DNA of 64,000 nt from Halomonas alkaliantarctica (GTDB lineage: Bacteria; Pseudomonadota; Gammaproteobacteria; Pseudomonadales; Halomonadaceae). Under the pieces are notes generated by a model. It was not told the origin of the DNA and did not search any database. It saw only the letters and a program-made list of their open reading frames with translations. Positions within the stretch are counted from its first letter, which is position 1, and each line of letters starts with the position of its first letter. The translations under genes were made by a program, and so were the position numbers. Positions 43,949 to 52,391 of the stretch are shown piece by piece. The stretch is from contig NZ_CP122961.1 of NCBI RefSeq assembly GCF_029854215.1, forward strand, positions 744,001-808,000, in the 5' to 3' direction.

Positions 43949-45214
43949 ATGCTGATTATTGCCCAGTACGGTGAAATCTTCATTATTCTGGCCTGTTTGT
44001 TCGGCTTCTTTATGGCATGGGGCGTTGGTGCGAATGACGTAGCCAATGCGATGGGAACCTCGGTGGGGTCGAAAGCGATCACCATCAAACAAGCCATTCT
44101 TATCGCTGTTGTTTTTGAATTTCTCGGCGCTTGGTTGGCTGGCGGCGAAGTTACCAATACGATCCGTAAAGGTATTATCGACCCGGAGCTTCTGCGGGAT
44201 GACCCGCAACTGCTGGTATACGGCATGCTGGCAGCCCTGCTGGCTGCGGGTACATGGCTGCTGGTAGCGTCCATGAAAGGCTGGCCCGTTTCTACTACCC
44301 ACTCGATTGTCGGCGCGATTGTTGGCTTCGCGGTCGCGGGGTTAGGCCCTGCAACGGTCGACTGGGGCGCGGTGGGCACGATTGCCGCTAGCTGGGTCGT
44401 TTCTCCTTTGCTGGCGGGTACGATCGGCTTTGTGCTGTTTAAATCGGTGCATCATCTGATTTTTGAAGATGCCAATCCGTTTACGGCCGCTAAACGCTAC
44501 GTACCGGGCTATGTGTTTCTGGTAGGTTTCATCGTTTCGATGGTCACGCTGACCAAAGGGTTGTCCCATGTGGGGCTGGACCTGTCCTTTAATAAGAGCC
44601 TGCTGCTATCGATTTTGCTGGGGCTGGTGATTATGGGCATTGGTTTGGTGATGCAGCGGCGTATCAAGTTCGAGCACAACACAAATGATCACTTCGGCTA
44701 TGCCAACGTAGAGCGCGTGTTTGGCGTGCTGATGATTTTCACTGCCTGCGCCATGGCTTTTGCCCACGGTTCAAACGATGTGGCCAATGCGGTTGGCCCG
44801 CTAGCGGCAGTGATCAGCGTGGTCCAAACCGGCGGTGAAATTGGCAGCTCTGCGCTGGTGCCCTGGTGGGTGCTGGTACTTGGCGGCAGCGGCATCGTGG
44901 TAGGCCTTGTTACCTACGGTCATAAAGTTATCGCCACGGTAGGTACGGGCATTACCGAACTTACGCCGAGCCGCGGTTTCGCTGCTACCCTGGCGGCGGC
45001 CACGACGGTCGTACTGGCTTCAGGCACCGGTCTGCCGATTTCCACGACCCATACGCTGGTAGGGGCGATTTTAGGCGTCGGCCTCGCGCGCGGGATGGCC
45101 GCCCTCAACCTGCGGGTTATCGGTACGATTGCGGCATCTTGGCTGATCACCTTGCCTGCCGGTGCGGGTCTTGCGATTTTGTTCTTCTTTATGTTCAAAG
45201 GCATGTTCGGCTAA
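43949..45214 (+). CDS. pit: Low-affinity inorganic phosphate transporter (Pit family)
   Basis: Cation- or proton-coupled phosphate permease of the inner membrane. The 421-residue protein has about ten transmembrane helices and the two inverted PiT signatures GANDVANAMGTSVGSKA (about 28) and HGSNDVANAVGPLAA (about 272). The STTH motifs (VSTTHSIVGAI, ISTTHTLVGAI) are also present. It starts ten bases after the DUF47 gene, and a structured terminator follows. Confidence 0.95.
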   Translation: MLIIAQYGEIFIILACLFGFFMAWGVGANDVANAMGTSVGSKAITIKQAILIAVVFEFLGAWLAGGEVTNTIRKGIIDPELLRDDPQLLVYGMLAALLAAGTWLLVASMKGWPVSTTHSIVGAIVGFAVAGLGPATVDWGAVGTIAASWVVSPLLAGTIGFVLFKSVHHLIFEDANPFTAAKRYVPGYVFLVGFIVSMVTLTKGLSHVGLDLSFNKSLLLSILLGLVIMGIGLVMQRRIKFEHNTNDHFGYANVERVFGVLMIFTACAMAFAHGSNDVANAVGPLAAVISVVQTGGEIGSSALVPWWVLVLGGSGIVVGLVTYGHKVIATVGTGITELTPSRGFAATLAAATTVVLASGTGLPISTTHTLVGAILGVGLARGMAALNLRVIGTIAASWLITLPAGAGLAILFFFMFKGMFG

Positions 45215-45288
45215 TAAATAGCTAGCAATCAAGCAGTACGCCAACGCTCGAACGCATTAAGAACTAGAACGACCTAAGCGATAAAATC

Positions 45289-45357
45289 ACAGCGGCATCT
45301 TCATGTTTATCTGCATTAGATTGAGCAGATTTGCATTAGAAGGTGCCGCTGTTTTTT
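45289..45357 (+). terminator. Terminator of pit
   Basis: ACAGCGGCATCTT at 45289-45301 pairs with AAGGTGCCGCTGT at 45340-45352 (wobble allowed), followed by T residues. The large loop contains its own ATCTGC/GCAGAT hairpin and two direct copies of TGCATTAGA. Confidence 0.75.
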
Positions 45358-45398
45358 GTGCTCTGGTAAAGTAGCCCATTGGACGTGGTAAACGTCTG

Positions 45399-46745
45399 AT
45401 GTTTCTTTCACCTGCTGCCGGAGAGCGGCCCTTGGATACGCGCTTCCCCTTTGTTGATTGGTTTCGTAACGCCTCCCCCTACATTAATGCTCACCGGGGG
45501 CGAACCTTTGTCATCTTAATTGAGGGCGAAGCGATGGCATCTGGCCGAGGGGAGCAACTGATTCAAGATTTGGCGCTGCTGCATACGCTAGGCGTGCGCC
45601 TGGTCGTGGTCTTTGGCATTCGCCCCCAGGTGCATGAAGCGCTAACTGCCGCAGGCGTAGAGCCCACGCGTATCGATGGCCGCTGGGTCGCCGACCGCGA
45701 CGTGATGGCCCATGTAGAGCAGGTGGCCGCCCACCAGCGGCTGTGGCTGGAAGCGCGGCTTTCGCTAGGCCTGCCCAGCACGCCGCTGCACGGTGTTGAG
45801 CTAAGCGTTATCTCCGGTAATCTGGTCACTGCCAAGCCACTTGGAGTGCGTGAAGGCGTTGATTTCGACCATAGTGGTGAAGTGCGCCGGGTGCGGGCCA
45901 GCGCCATTGAAGGCCTATTGGAAAAAGGCTCGCTGGTGCTGCTGCCGCCACTGGGCTTCTCCAGTACCGGCGAAGTGTTCGATCTGGACGCCTCGGAAGT
46001 CGCCCAACACGCCGCCGTGGCGCTGAAAGCCGACAAGCTGATTCTGCTCGGTGAGTCCGAAGGCTTGGAAGATGAGCACGGCGCGCTGCTGCGCCAGCTC
46101 TCGCCAGCGGAAGCAGAGCCGCGTTTAACCCATGCTGCACCGGGCAGTGAGTTAGCCCGTCACTTGCAGGCCGCCTGCACTGCGGCACGGGAAGGCGTGG
46201 CACGCACGCACCTGCTCTCCTGGCACAACCATGATGCCCTGCTGGGCGAGCTGTTCACTCGCGACGGCGTGGGCACCATGATTACCCAGCACCGCTACGA
46301 ACAGCTGCGCCCGGCGACGTTGAACGATGTGGCGGGGCTGTTGGAACTGCTGGAGCCGCTAGAGCGGCGGGGCATGTTGGTCGCACGCTCAAGGGAGCGC
46401 CTGGAACACGAAATCGATGACTACATGGTGATCGAGCGCGACGGCATGGTGATCGGCTGCGCCGCGCTGCATGTGTTTACCGACACTAGTATTGCCGAAC
46501 TCGCCTGTGTGGCGGTGCACGACAGCTACCGCGGCGGCGAGCGCGGCGAGCGCTTGGTGGAAGCCATGGAGCGCCGCGCCCGTCAGCGCGGGTTAAACGA
46601 AATGTTCGTGCTGACCACCCACACCGCCCACTGGTTTGTCGAGCGCGGCTTCCGCGCCGCCAGCCTGGAAGACCTACCCCCGCTGAAACGCGAAACCTAC
46701 AACCATGCCCGTAAATCGAAGGTGTTGGTTAAGCAATTAGCGTAA
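45399..46745 (+). CDS. argA: Amino-acid N-acetyltransferase (N-acetylglutamate synthase)
   Basis: First step of arginine synthesis, acetylating glutamate. The 448-residue protein has the catalytically inactive amino-acid-kinase-like domain (about 20-290; WFRNASPYINAHRGRTFVI, VVVFGIRPQ) that binds arginine for feedback. The C-terminal GNAT acetyltransferase domain (about 305-448; LACVAVHDSYRGGERGERL) follows. The ATG at 45399 has no good ribosome binding site. An in-frame TTG at 45432 with GGAGAG six bases upstream gives a 437-residue protein closer to the family start and may be the true one. Confidence 0.94.
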   Translation: MFLSPAAGERPLDTRFPFVDWFRNASPYINAHRGRTFVILIEGEAMASGRGEQLIQDLALLHTLGVRLVVVFGIRPQVHEALTAAGVEPTRIDGRWVADRDVMAHVEQVAAHQRLWLEARLSLGLPSTPLHGVELSVISGNLVTAKPLGVREGVDFDHSGEVRRVRASAIEGLLEKGSLVLLPPLGFSSTGEVFDLDASEVAQHAAVALKADKLILLGESEGLEDEHGALLRQLSPAEAEPRLTHAAPGSELARHLQAACTAAREGVARTHLLSWHNHDALLGELFTRDGVGTMITQHRYEQLRPATLNDVAGLLELLEPLERRGMLVARSRERLEHEIDDYMVIERDGMVIGCAALHVFTDTSIAELACVAVHDSYRGGERGERLVEAMERRARQRGLNEMFVLTTHTAHWFVERGFRAASLEDLPPLKRETYNHARKSKVLVKQLA

Positions 46746-46782
46746 TGCGCTTTTAAAAGGGGTAACCGTTAGCACGACTGTT

Positions 46783-47349
46783 TTATGAGCTGGAACCCGG
46801 CGCTATTGAAAACAGCGCGGGCATTGCTTGCGCCTCTTGCTGGATAGCGTCGTCGATTGGCGTGTCGTAGGTTTTAAGCAGATAGCCCAACACCGAATAG
46901 AAACCCACCATAGCGATCAGGTCGATCACCGCCGCGCGCCCGATCGCCTCGGCAAGTTCTGCCTCCTGCTCCTGGGCCAACATGCGCTTATCGAATAACG
47001 CATCCACGGCGTTAACGATCAAACCGTCAACGCCTTCTGGGTTACCGCGAATTGCATTAATCCGATGCTCAGAAAATCCCAGTGCGCGTGCACGACTAAC
47101 ATGGTGCGCCCACTCGTAGGCTGACCCCATACGCAGGCCCGCGCGTAAAATCACCACTTCGGTCAGTTCCGGGCCTAACGCATTCTCCTTAACAACGTGT
47201 TGGCGCAAGGGTGCCCATGCGCTAAGCAGGGCCGGGTGGTGGGCCATGGTGCGATAAACGTTGAGTGCGCCCGCAAAGCCTTCGCGTAAATCAGCGATCT
47301 CTTTAGGCCAGTCGGTGTCGGAAATAGGCGGGCAGGGAGAAGGGGTCAT
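46783..47349 (-). CDS. Carboxymuconolactone decarboxylase family protein
   Basis: A 188-residue helical protein with the AhpD-like/CMD fold segment ELTEVVILRAGLRMGSAYEWAHHVSRARALG. It lacks the CxxC redox pair of AhpD, so peroxidase activity is not implied; the EWAHH His pair is the conserved feature of this branch. It follows the class III aminotransferase on the same strand after 46 bases and may belong to the same unit. Substrate unknown. Confidence 0.8.
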   Translation of the reverse strand: MTPSPCPPISDTDWPKEIADLREGFAGALNVYRTMAHHPALLSAWAPLRQHVVKENALGPELTEVVILRAGLRMGSAYEWAHHVSRARALGFSEHRINAIRGNPEGVDGLIVNAVDALFDKRMLAQEQEAELAEAIGRAAVIDLIAMVGFYSVLGYLLKTYDTPIDDAIQQEAQAMPALFSIAPGSSS

Positions 47350-47395
47350 GGGGGCTCCATTCAGATCATTATTCAGATAGTCGTTTATTGTGTCA

Positions 47396-48721
47396 TTACT
47401 CGGCGATGGCGGCGGTTATGGCCTCGGCAATACGCTCAATGATCAGGTCTACTTCGTCTGGCGCAATGATATAAGGCGGTGCCAGCAAGATGTGGTCGCC
47501 GTGAATACCATCAATAGTGCCGCCCATTGGGTAGCTGATCAGGCCACGCGCCATGGCCTGCCGCTTGATCTTGGCGTAAATCTTTCTAGTCGGATCGAAA
47601 GGCGTTTTGCTTTCCCTATCCGCCACCAGCTCGATACCGCGAAACAAGCCTCTGCCGCGAATATCGCCCACATAGGGCGATGCGCCGAGCGCCGCTTCCA
47701 GGCCGCTCTGCAGTCTCATGCCCATGGTGTTTACGTTAGCCAGCGTCTCCGGCCGTGCAATGATCTCAACCACTTTGTTAGCGGCCGCAGCGGCCACAGG
47801 GTGGCCCAAATAGGTATGTCCATGCTGAAACAGCCCAGACCCATTGGCGAAACTGGCATAGATGTTGGCCGATAGCATCACCGCGCCGATAGGTTGATAG
47901 CCGCCGCCCAAGCCCTTGGCGATCGTAACGATATCCGGCGTTACCCCATCCTGTTCGCAGGCGAAGACGGTGCCGGTTCTTCCCATGCCGCACATCACTT
48001 CGTCCAGAATCAGTAGTACGCCGTACTTATCACAAATAGCCCGAACGCGTTTGAAGTAATCCGCCTCAGAGGCGACCGCCCCTAAGGTAGCGCCGACCAC
48101 GGGTTCGGCAACGAAGGCCATGACTTCTTCAGGGCCAAGTTCCAGAATCTTCGCCTCAAGCTCCTCGGCAAGCCGTGCAGCGTAGGCCTCGGGCGTCTCA
48201 TCGGTGGCCTTGTCGCGATATGAATAGCAGGGCGATACATGGTGGGTTTCGGGCAGGATGGGCTGAAACTGCTGGCGCCGCATGGCATTGCCACCGGTGG
48301 CCAACGCGCCAATGGTATTGCCGTGGTAGCTTTGGCGTCTGGCAATGATGTGCCGCCGCTGGGGCTGATTAATCTCGACAAAGTACTGCCGGGCCATTTT
48401 TAGTGCCGCTTCAACGGCCTCCGACCCACCCGACACCAGGTAGACGTAATCCAGCCCTTCGGGCGCTAAAGCCACCAGTTTTTCGGCAAGCGCCTCGGCG
48501 GCATCGGTAGTGAAGAAGGAGGTGTGGGCGTAACAGAGGCTATCGATCTGTGCGCGCATGGCAGCCAGCACTTCCGGGTGGCCGTGCCCTACGCTGGTGA
48601 CCGCAGCGCCTCCCGAACCATCCAGATAGCGACGCCCCTTGGTATCGGTGATATAGACGCCCTGTGCCGACGCGGCATGAGGCAGGGCCCCGCCGATACT
48701 GCGGTGAAGAATACGCGTCAT
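47396..48721 (-). CDS. Class III PLP-dependent aminotransferase
   Basis: Transfers amino groups between an amine or omega-amino acid and a keto acid. The 441-residue protein has fold-type I landmarks LVSGGSEAVEAALKMAR, RQSYHGNT, LLILDEVMCGMGRTG and IAKGLGGGYQPIGAV, with the PLP lysine in IAKG. VGDIRGRGLF is also present. The exact substrate cannot be read from sequence. A divergent RpiR-type regulator 160 bases away probably controls it; the CMD-family gene lies downstream. Confidence 0.88.
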   Translation of the reverse strand: MTRILHRSIGGALPHAASAQGVYITDTKGRRYLDGSGGAAVTSVGHGHPEVLAAMRAQIDSLCYAHTSFFTTDAAEALAEKLVALAPEGLDYVYLVSGGSEAVEAALKMARQYFVEINQPQRRHIIARRQSYHGNTIGALATGGNAMRRQQFQPILPETHHVSPCYSYRDKATDETPEAYAARLAEELEAKILELGPEEVMAFVAEPVVGATLGAVASEADYFKRVRAICDKYGVLLILDEVMCGMGRTGTVFACEQDGVTPDIVTIAKGLGGGYQPIGAVMLSANIYASFANGSGLFQHGHTYLGHPVAAAAANKVVEIIARPETLANVNTMGMRLQSGLEAALGASPYVGDIRGRGLFRGIELVADRESKTPFDPTRKIYAKIKRQAMARGLISYPMGGTIDGIHGDHILLAPPYIIAPDEVDLIIERIAEAITAAIAE

Positions 48722-48883
48722 AGCCCATGACCCTCATTATCAAACGGTTAGAAATTTATATAACAAGGAGATTGGCACACTCATAAAGATGTTTGCAACA
48801 AATAAATCATTTTAATATAGTGTGAAACACGCGGATCATTTATTCACACAACCAACCCTTATTTCTTCACAGAGCCAACCACT

Positions 48884-49771
48884 ATGCAGCCGAGCGATTC
48901 GCTGAGAGAGCAGATGATTGCCCAGTACGATGCCATGTCTGCGCAGCTGCAACAGGCCGCTCGCTACGTGCTGGAGCACCCGGAGGAAGTGGCGCTGGTG
49001 TCCATGCGCGAGGTGGCGCGCCTGGCGGGTGTGCAGCCCGCCACCATGACTCGGCTGGCCAAGTTCTTGGGGTTAGCAGGGTACGACGAACTCCGGGCGC
49101 AGCATGCGGCGGCTTTACGTCAGGGAGGGGATGGCTTTGCGGCCAAGGTTCGCCAGCGGGTCAATGAAGGCAGTGAAAGGGGAGCAAGCGATACCGCCTT
49201 GCATATGCTTCAAGGGCTGAGTGCCCAGCTTGCGAAGCTCTGTGAGCCCGATTCGCTGCGGCGGTTGGAAGCGACAGCCGATAGGTTGAGGTCAGCGAGA
49301 AAGGTGTACGTGCTGGGATTACGTTCCAGCCATGCCGTTGCCTGGCACTTCCATTATGTGATGACCCTACTGGGCGAGCGTTCGGTTCACCTGGATGGGC
49401 CTGGAGGAACCGGCGGAGACGCGTTAATTCGCGCTACGCCTGAGGATGTCATGCTCGTTATCTCCATCAAGCCTTATGCAACAGGGGCGCTGGAGCTTGC
49501 CCAGCTGGCAAAAGAGCAGGGGGTGGGCATTGTTTCTATCACCGATAGCGAGGTGTCGCCGCTGGTAGCGCTGTCAGAGCAGGCCGTTTTTTGCCCCACG
49601 GAAAGCGATAGCTTTTTCCATACGCTAACCCCGGCATTAGCCATCTCCGAAGTGCTGTGCAGTTTATTGGCGGAATTCGACCGGCCTAAGACGCTAGACG
49701 CTTTGCAGCAAGCGGATGAACACCTCTCGCATCTCAATACCTACTCGACGGCTATCCCTCGGCGGGATTGA
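48884..49771 (+). CDS. RpiR-family transcriptional regulator
   Basis: A 295-residue regulator. The N-terminal HTH_6 domain (about 1-80) has VSMREVARLAGVQPATMTRLAKFLG. The SIS sugar-isomerase-like effector domain (about 125-260) contains VYVLGLRSSHAVAWHFHYVM, VMLVISIKPYATGALELA and GIVSITDSEVSPL. It is divergent from the aminotransferase gene, its likely target. The ligand is probably a phosphosugar or related metabolite, but cannot be deduced. Confidence 0.9.
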   Translation: MQPSDSLREQMIAQYDAMSAQLQQAARYVLEHPEEVALVSMREVARLAGVQPATMTRLAKFLGLAGYDELRAQHAAALRQGGDGFAAKVRQRVNEGSERGASDTALHMLQGLSAQLAKLCEPDSLRRLEATADRLRSARKVYVLGLRSSHAVAWHFHYVMTLLGERSVHLDGPGGTGGDALIRATPEDVMLVISIKPYATGALELAQLAKEQGVGIVSITDSEVSPLVALSEQAVFCPTESDSFFHTLTPALAISEVLCSLLAEFDRPKTLDALQQADEHLSHLNTYSTAIPRRD

Positions 49772-49825
49772 GAAGCGCAGCCAGTAACGTTTGGCTACTG
49801 ACTAGTGCGCTCGCAATAGGGTAAA

Positions 49826-49848
49826 GGGCGGCGCTAAGCCGCCCTGTT
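49826..49848. terminator. Convergent terminator hairpin
   Basis: A perfect 7-bp stem, GGGCGGC with GCCGCCC and loop GCTAA, lies between the converging RpiR and SDR genes. T-tracts on both sides are short. Confidence 0.5.
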
Positions 49849-49863
49849 AATCGGCTGGTTAGC

Positions 49864-50718
49864 TTAAGTATTTAAGATTACGCCGCCATTCAGGTGCATG
49901 GTCTGGCCACTCATATAGGAGGACTCCTCGCTGGCCAAATAGACATACGCAGGCCCCATTTCGCTGGGCTGCCCAGCGCGCTTCATAGGCACCTGACCAC
50001 CGAACGACGCCACTTTTTCATCCTCAAAGCTGGCGGGAATCAGCGGCGTCCAAACCGGCCCCGGTGCTACGGCGTTCACGCGGATACCGCGATCCATCAG
50101 TGACATCGCCAGCGAGCGCACCAGACCCTGAATAGCGCCCTTGGTGGCGGTGTAATCGATCAGCGTATCGTTGCCCTTAAAGGCATTGATCGATGAGGTG
50201 GCAATGATAGTGTCGCCTTCGCTGAGATGCGGCAGGGCTGATTTGGTGAGATAGAAGTGGCTGAAGATATTGGTCTGGAAGGTGCGCAGCAGTTGATCAT
50301 CGGGGATCTCGGTAATGTCGTCCCAGTCGTACTGCTCGGCAGCGTTATTGACCACAATATTGATCTTGCCGAAGTGGTCGAGCGTACGCTTAACAATTTC
50401 ACGGCAAAACGCTGGCGCTGCCACATCGCCTTTCAAAACCAAGCAGCGACGGCCTTCAGCTTCCACCAGCCGCTTGGTCTCTTCCGCATCTTGGGTCTCT
50501 TTCAGATGAACGATCACACTGTCGGCACCTTCGCGGGCATAGTGCACGGCCACTGACCGACCGATACCACTGTCGCCGCCGGTAATAATCGCTACTTTAT
50601 CCAGCAGCTTTTCGGTACCGCGGTAGCTGTCACGGATATATTCAGGCTCAGGGCGCATGGCGTGTTCGTCGCCCGGCTGTTTATCCTGATGCTGGGGTGG
50701 TTGGTGTTGATCACTCAT
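49864..50718 (-). CDS. SDR family oxidoreductase (YghA-like)
   Basis: NAD(P)-dependent short-chain dehydrogenase of 284 residues. A hydrophilic, His/Gln-rich N-terminal extension of about 40 residues precedes the Rossmann domain: cofactor motif TGGDSGIGRS, NNAAEQ, catalytic Ser in ATSSIN and the YTATK Tyr-Lys pair. The C-terminal GQTMHLNGG is also present. This extended SDR type is often stress-induced. The divergent 388-base upstream region also serves a small hydrophilic gene. Confidence 0.9.
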   Translation of the reverse strand: MSDQHQPPQHQDKQPGDEHAMRPEPEYIRDSYRGTEKLLDKVAIITGGDSGIGRSVAVHYAREGADSVIVHLKETQDAEETKRLVEAEGRRCLVLKGDVAAPAFCREIVKRTLDHFGKINIVVNNAAEQYDWDDITEIPDDQLLRTFQTNIFSHFYLTKSALPHLSEGDTIIATSSINAFKGNDTLIDYTATKGAIQGLVRSLAMSLMDRGIRVNAVAPGPVWTPLIPASFEDEKVASFGGQVPMKRAGQPSEMGPAYVYLASEESSYMSGQTMHLNGGVILNT

Positions 50719-51106
50719 GTGCGGTCACTCCTTTGTTGGCACACGTTGGTTTTTACATACGGTTAGCCATCGTAAAACATCACTGATTAACCACTGCTCA
50801 GGCCCTCGTATCCTCGAATGCCTTCACGCTGTTAACGTAGACCAGGGTGGTAATAACGGCAAACTGGGGGCAAACGCATAGCGATAAAACGGTAGGTCAC
50901 CTACAGACCTGATAGCGAAAGATTATTAATGCTATCAAGTTTGCTCATATACTTGGTGTAATGTCGTTTTTAATTTTAAGTTTTTGTTTTAATTAGTTTT
51001 TTAATTAACGGTAGAGGTGGCTGTGTTGTCGATTCAGCATGGGGGTGAATTGCAAGTTGAAGAGGAAACACTACAGTTAAGTCAGCCAGGATAGGAGGCA
51101 ACACAA
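50719..51106. other. Divergent intergenic region with inverted repeat
   Basis: The 388 bases between the SDR gene and a small ORF contain a perfect inverted repeat, GTAGGT-C-ACCTAC at about 50890-50902, that could be an operator. A very AT-rich tract lies around 50965-51005. No promoter hexamers could be called confidently, and no gene is seen. Confidence 0.4.
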
Positions 51107-51295
51107 ATGCCTCCAACCCTTTCGCTCACCCATAACGGTAAGGAAGAAGCGATGACTCAAGTTCCCGGAGATGATAAAAAAGCCCCTAAAGAGAAGGACG
51201 ACCATCATGATGAAGCCAACCCGATGCCGGACACCCATCATGTAAACCCGGAGTCCGATGACGATAAAAAGTCAGGCAAAGGTTCCAAGAAATAA
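51107..51295 (+). CDS. Small highly charged hypothetical protein
   Basis: A 62-residue, almost entirely hydrophilic and probably disordered protein rich in Asp, Lys, His and Glu (DDKKAPKEKDDHHDEANPMP; SDDDKKSGKGSKK). AGGAGG eight bases before the ATG at 51107 supports real translation; an internal ATG at 51152 is also possible. A strong terminator follows. I do not recognise a family. Confidence 0.65.
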   Translation: MPPTLSLTHNGKEEAMTQVPGDDKKAPKEKDDHHDEANPMPDTHHVNPESDDDKKSGKGSKK

Positions 51296-51347
51296 GCTAC
51301 GCAACATTGTTTCTATGCAGAATTGTTTAGGCCAACGCTAAACAACA

Positions 51348-51374
51348 AAGGCGCTACTTCCGGTAGCGCCTTTT
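51348..51374 (+). terminator. Terminator after the small charged gene
   Basis: A 10-bp stem, AAGGCGCTAC with GTAGCGCCTT, loop TTCCG, followed by T residues. Confidence 0.85.
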
Positions 51375-51471
51375 CTTTCAGCGCTAAACCTCTATGTTGA
51401 TAGAGGGCGTTGAAACGGAAACGTCACCTAGCGAGGTAGGCAACAACTGTCCCAATGAGGAGTAGAGGGCC

Positions 51472-52347
51472 TCAGAAGAGGAGGCTGCAACCGCTCGATC
51501 CGTTTTTTTCCATGGATTCTTCAGCTTTCTTTAGCTCCCTACGGGCTTCCTTGTCTTCTTCTCTCAGCCGAACCTTAAGTTCGTTAACCGCTTCACGCAG
51601 CGCTTTTTGGGCGTCAGTCAGTGCGCCGCGTAGTGCGTGTTCACTTGCGCTAGGGCTATTGGACTTCGAGCGGTCGTCTTCATTCTGAATGAGGTTGGGC
51701 AGGCTAGGTAAGACGCCGAGCTCGGTGGATTCATCACCTTCAGGCTCGCCCGCTGCTTTCTCTGCTTCTTGCTCAGCTTTTTCCTCGGCTGTTTGTGCGC
51801 TGGCCTCGGCTTTTGGGGCGTAGCTTGATACGGTTGCCGGGGCACTCTCATCGCCACCCGTCGGGGCCGCAGCTGATTCGGCTCCGCTGGGTTGAGCTAC
51901 CGCTGTTGGAACTGCTGCCGTTGGAGCTGCTGGCGATGCAACTGCTGTCGTCGAAACCACAGAGGGGATAGCCGTCATGCCGGCACCACCGCCCCCTTGG
52001 CTGTTCAGCAGCTTAGCCGCACCGGCAAGCTCACGCGCAATGCTCTTGAGCTCCTTGGCCATGTTTTTAAGCTGTTCAGGAGAGGCGAAGGCCATCATGG
52101 CTTTCAGCATTTCAATCCGCTGGCGCAAAAAGCCTACTTTATCGCTGGCCTGCTGCTGGGAGGCCTCTTTGGGAGTCGGTAGCGACGCTAAACTCTCCAG
52201 AGCCTCCTGCTGCTTTTTAACCCGCTTTGTGAACGGGTCGTCTTCAGCAGGCGCGCTCTTTTGCGGGGCGACGCGGGTGGGCGTTAAAAACTGCGGCTTA
52301 TCTTGGCGCTGTTGAATCAGTGTAAATGACGAAAATCCTATCTTCAT
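51472..52347 (-). CDS. Hypothetical protein, Ala-rich with helical ends
   Basis: A 291-residue protein I do not recognise. A helical N-terminal part (about 35-110) contains VGFLRQRIEMLKAMMAF and a LKSIARELAGAAKLL amphipathic helix. A low-complexity Ala/Pro/Thr/Val region (about 115-205) follows. The C-terminal coiled coil (about 240-283) is rich in Arg/Glu/Lys/Ala, ending in a cysteine-containing tail. There is no signal peptide or membrane segment. It lies upstream of nothing obvious and follows xseA on the same strand with a 44-base gap. The ribosome binding site region GAGGTGAGGA supports the start. Confidence 0.75.
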   Translation of the reverse strand: MKIGFSSFTLIQQRQDKPQFLTPTRVAPQKSAPAEDDPFTKRVKKQQEALESLASLPTPKEASQQQASDKVGFLRQRIEMLKAMMAFASPEQLKNMAKELKSIARELAGAAKLLNSQGGGGAGMTAIPSVVSTTAVASPAAPTAAVPTAVAQPSGAESAAAPTGGDESAPATVSSYAPKAEASAQTAEEKAEQEAEKAAGEPEGDESTELGVLPSLPNLIQNEDDRSKSNSPSASEHALRGALTDAQKALREAVNELKVRLREEDKEARRELKKAEESMEKNGSSGCSLLF

Positions 52348-52391
52348 GGCGGTATCCTCACCTCATTGTTAGAAGATATCGGCCATTTAAC

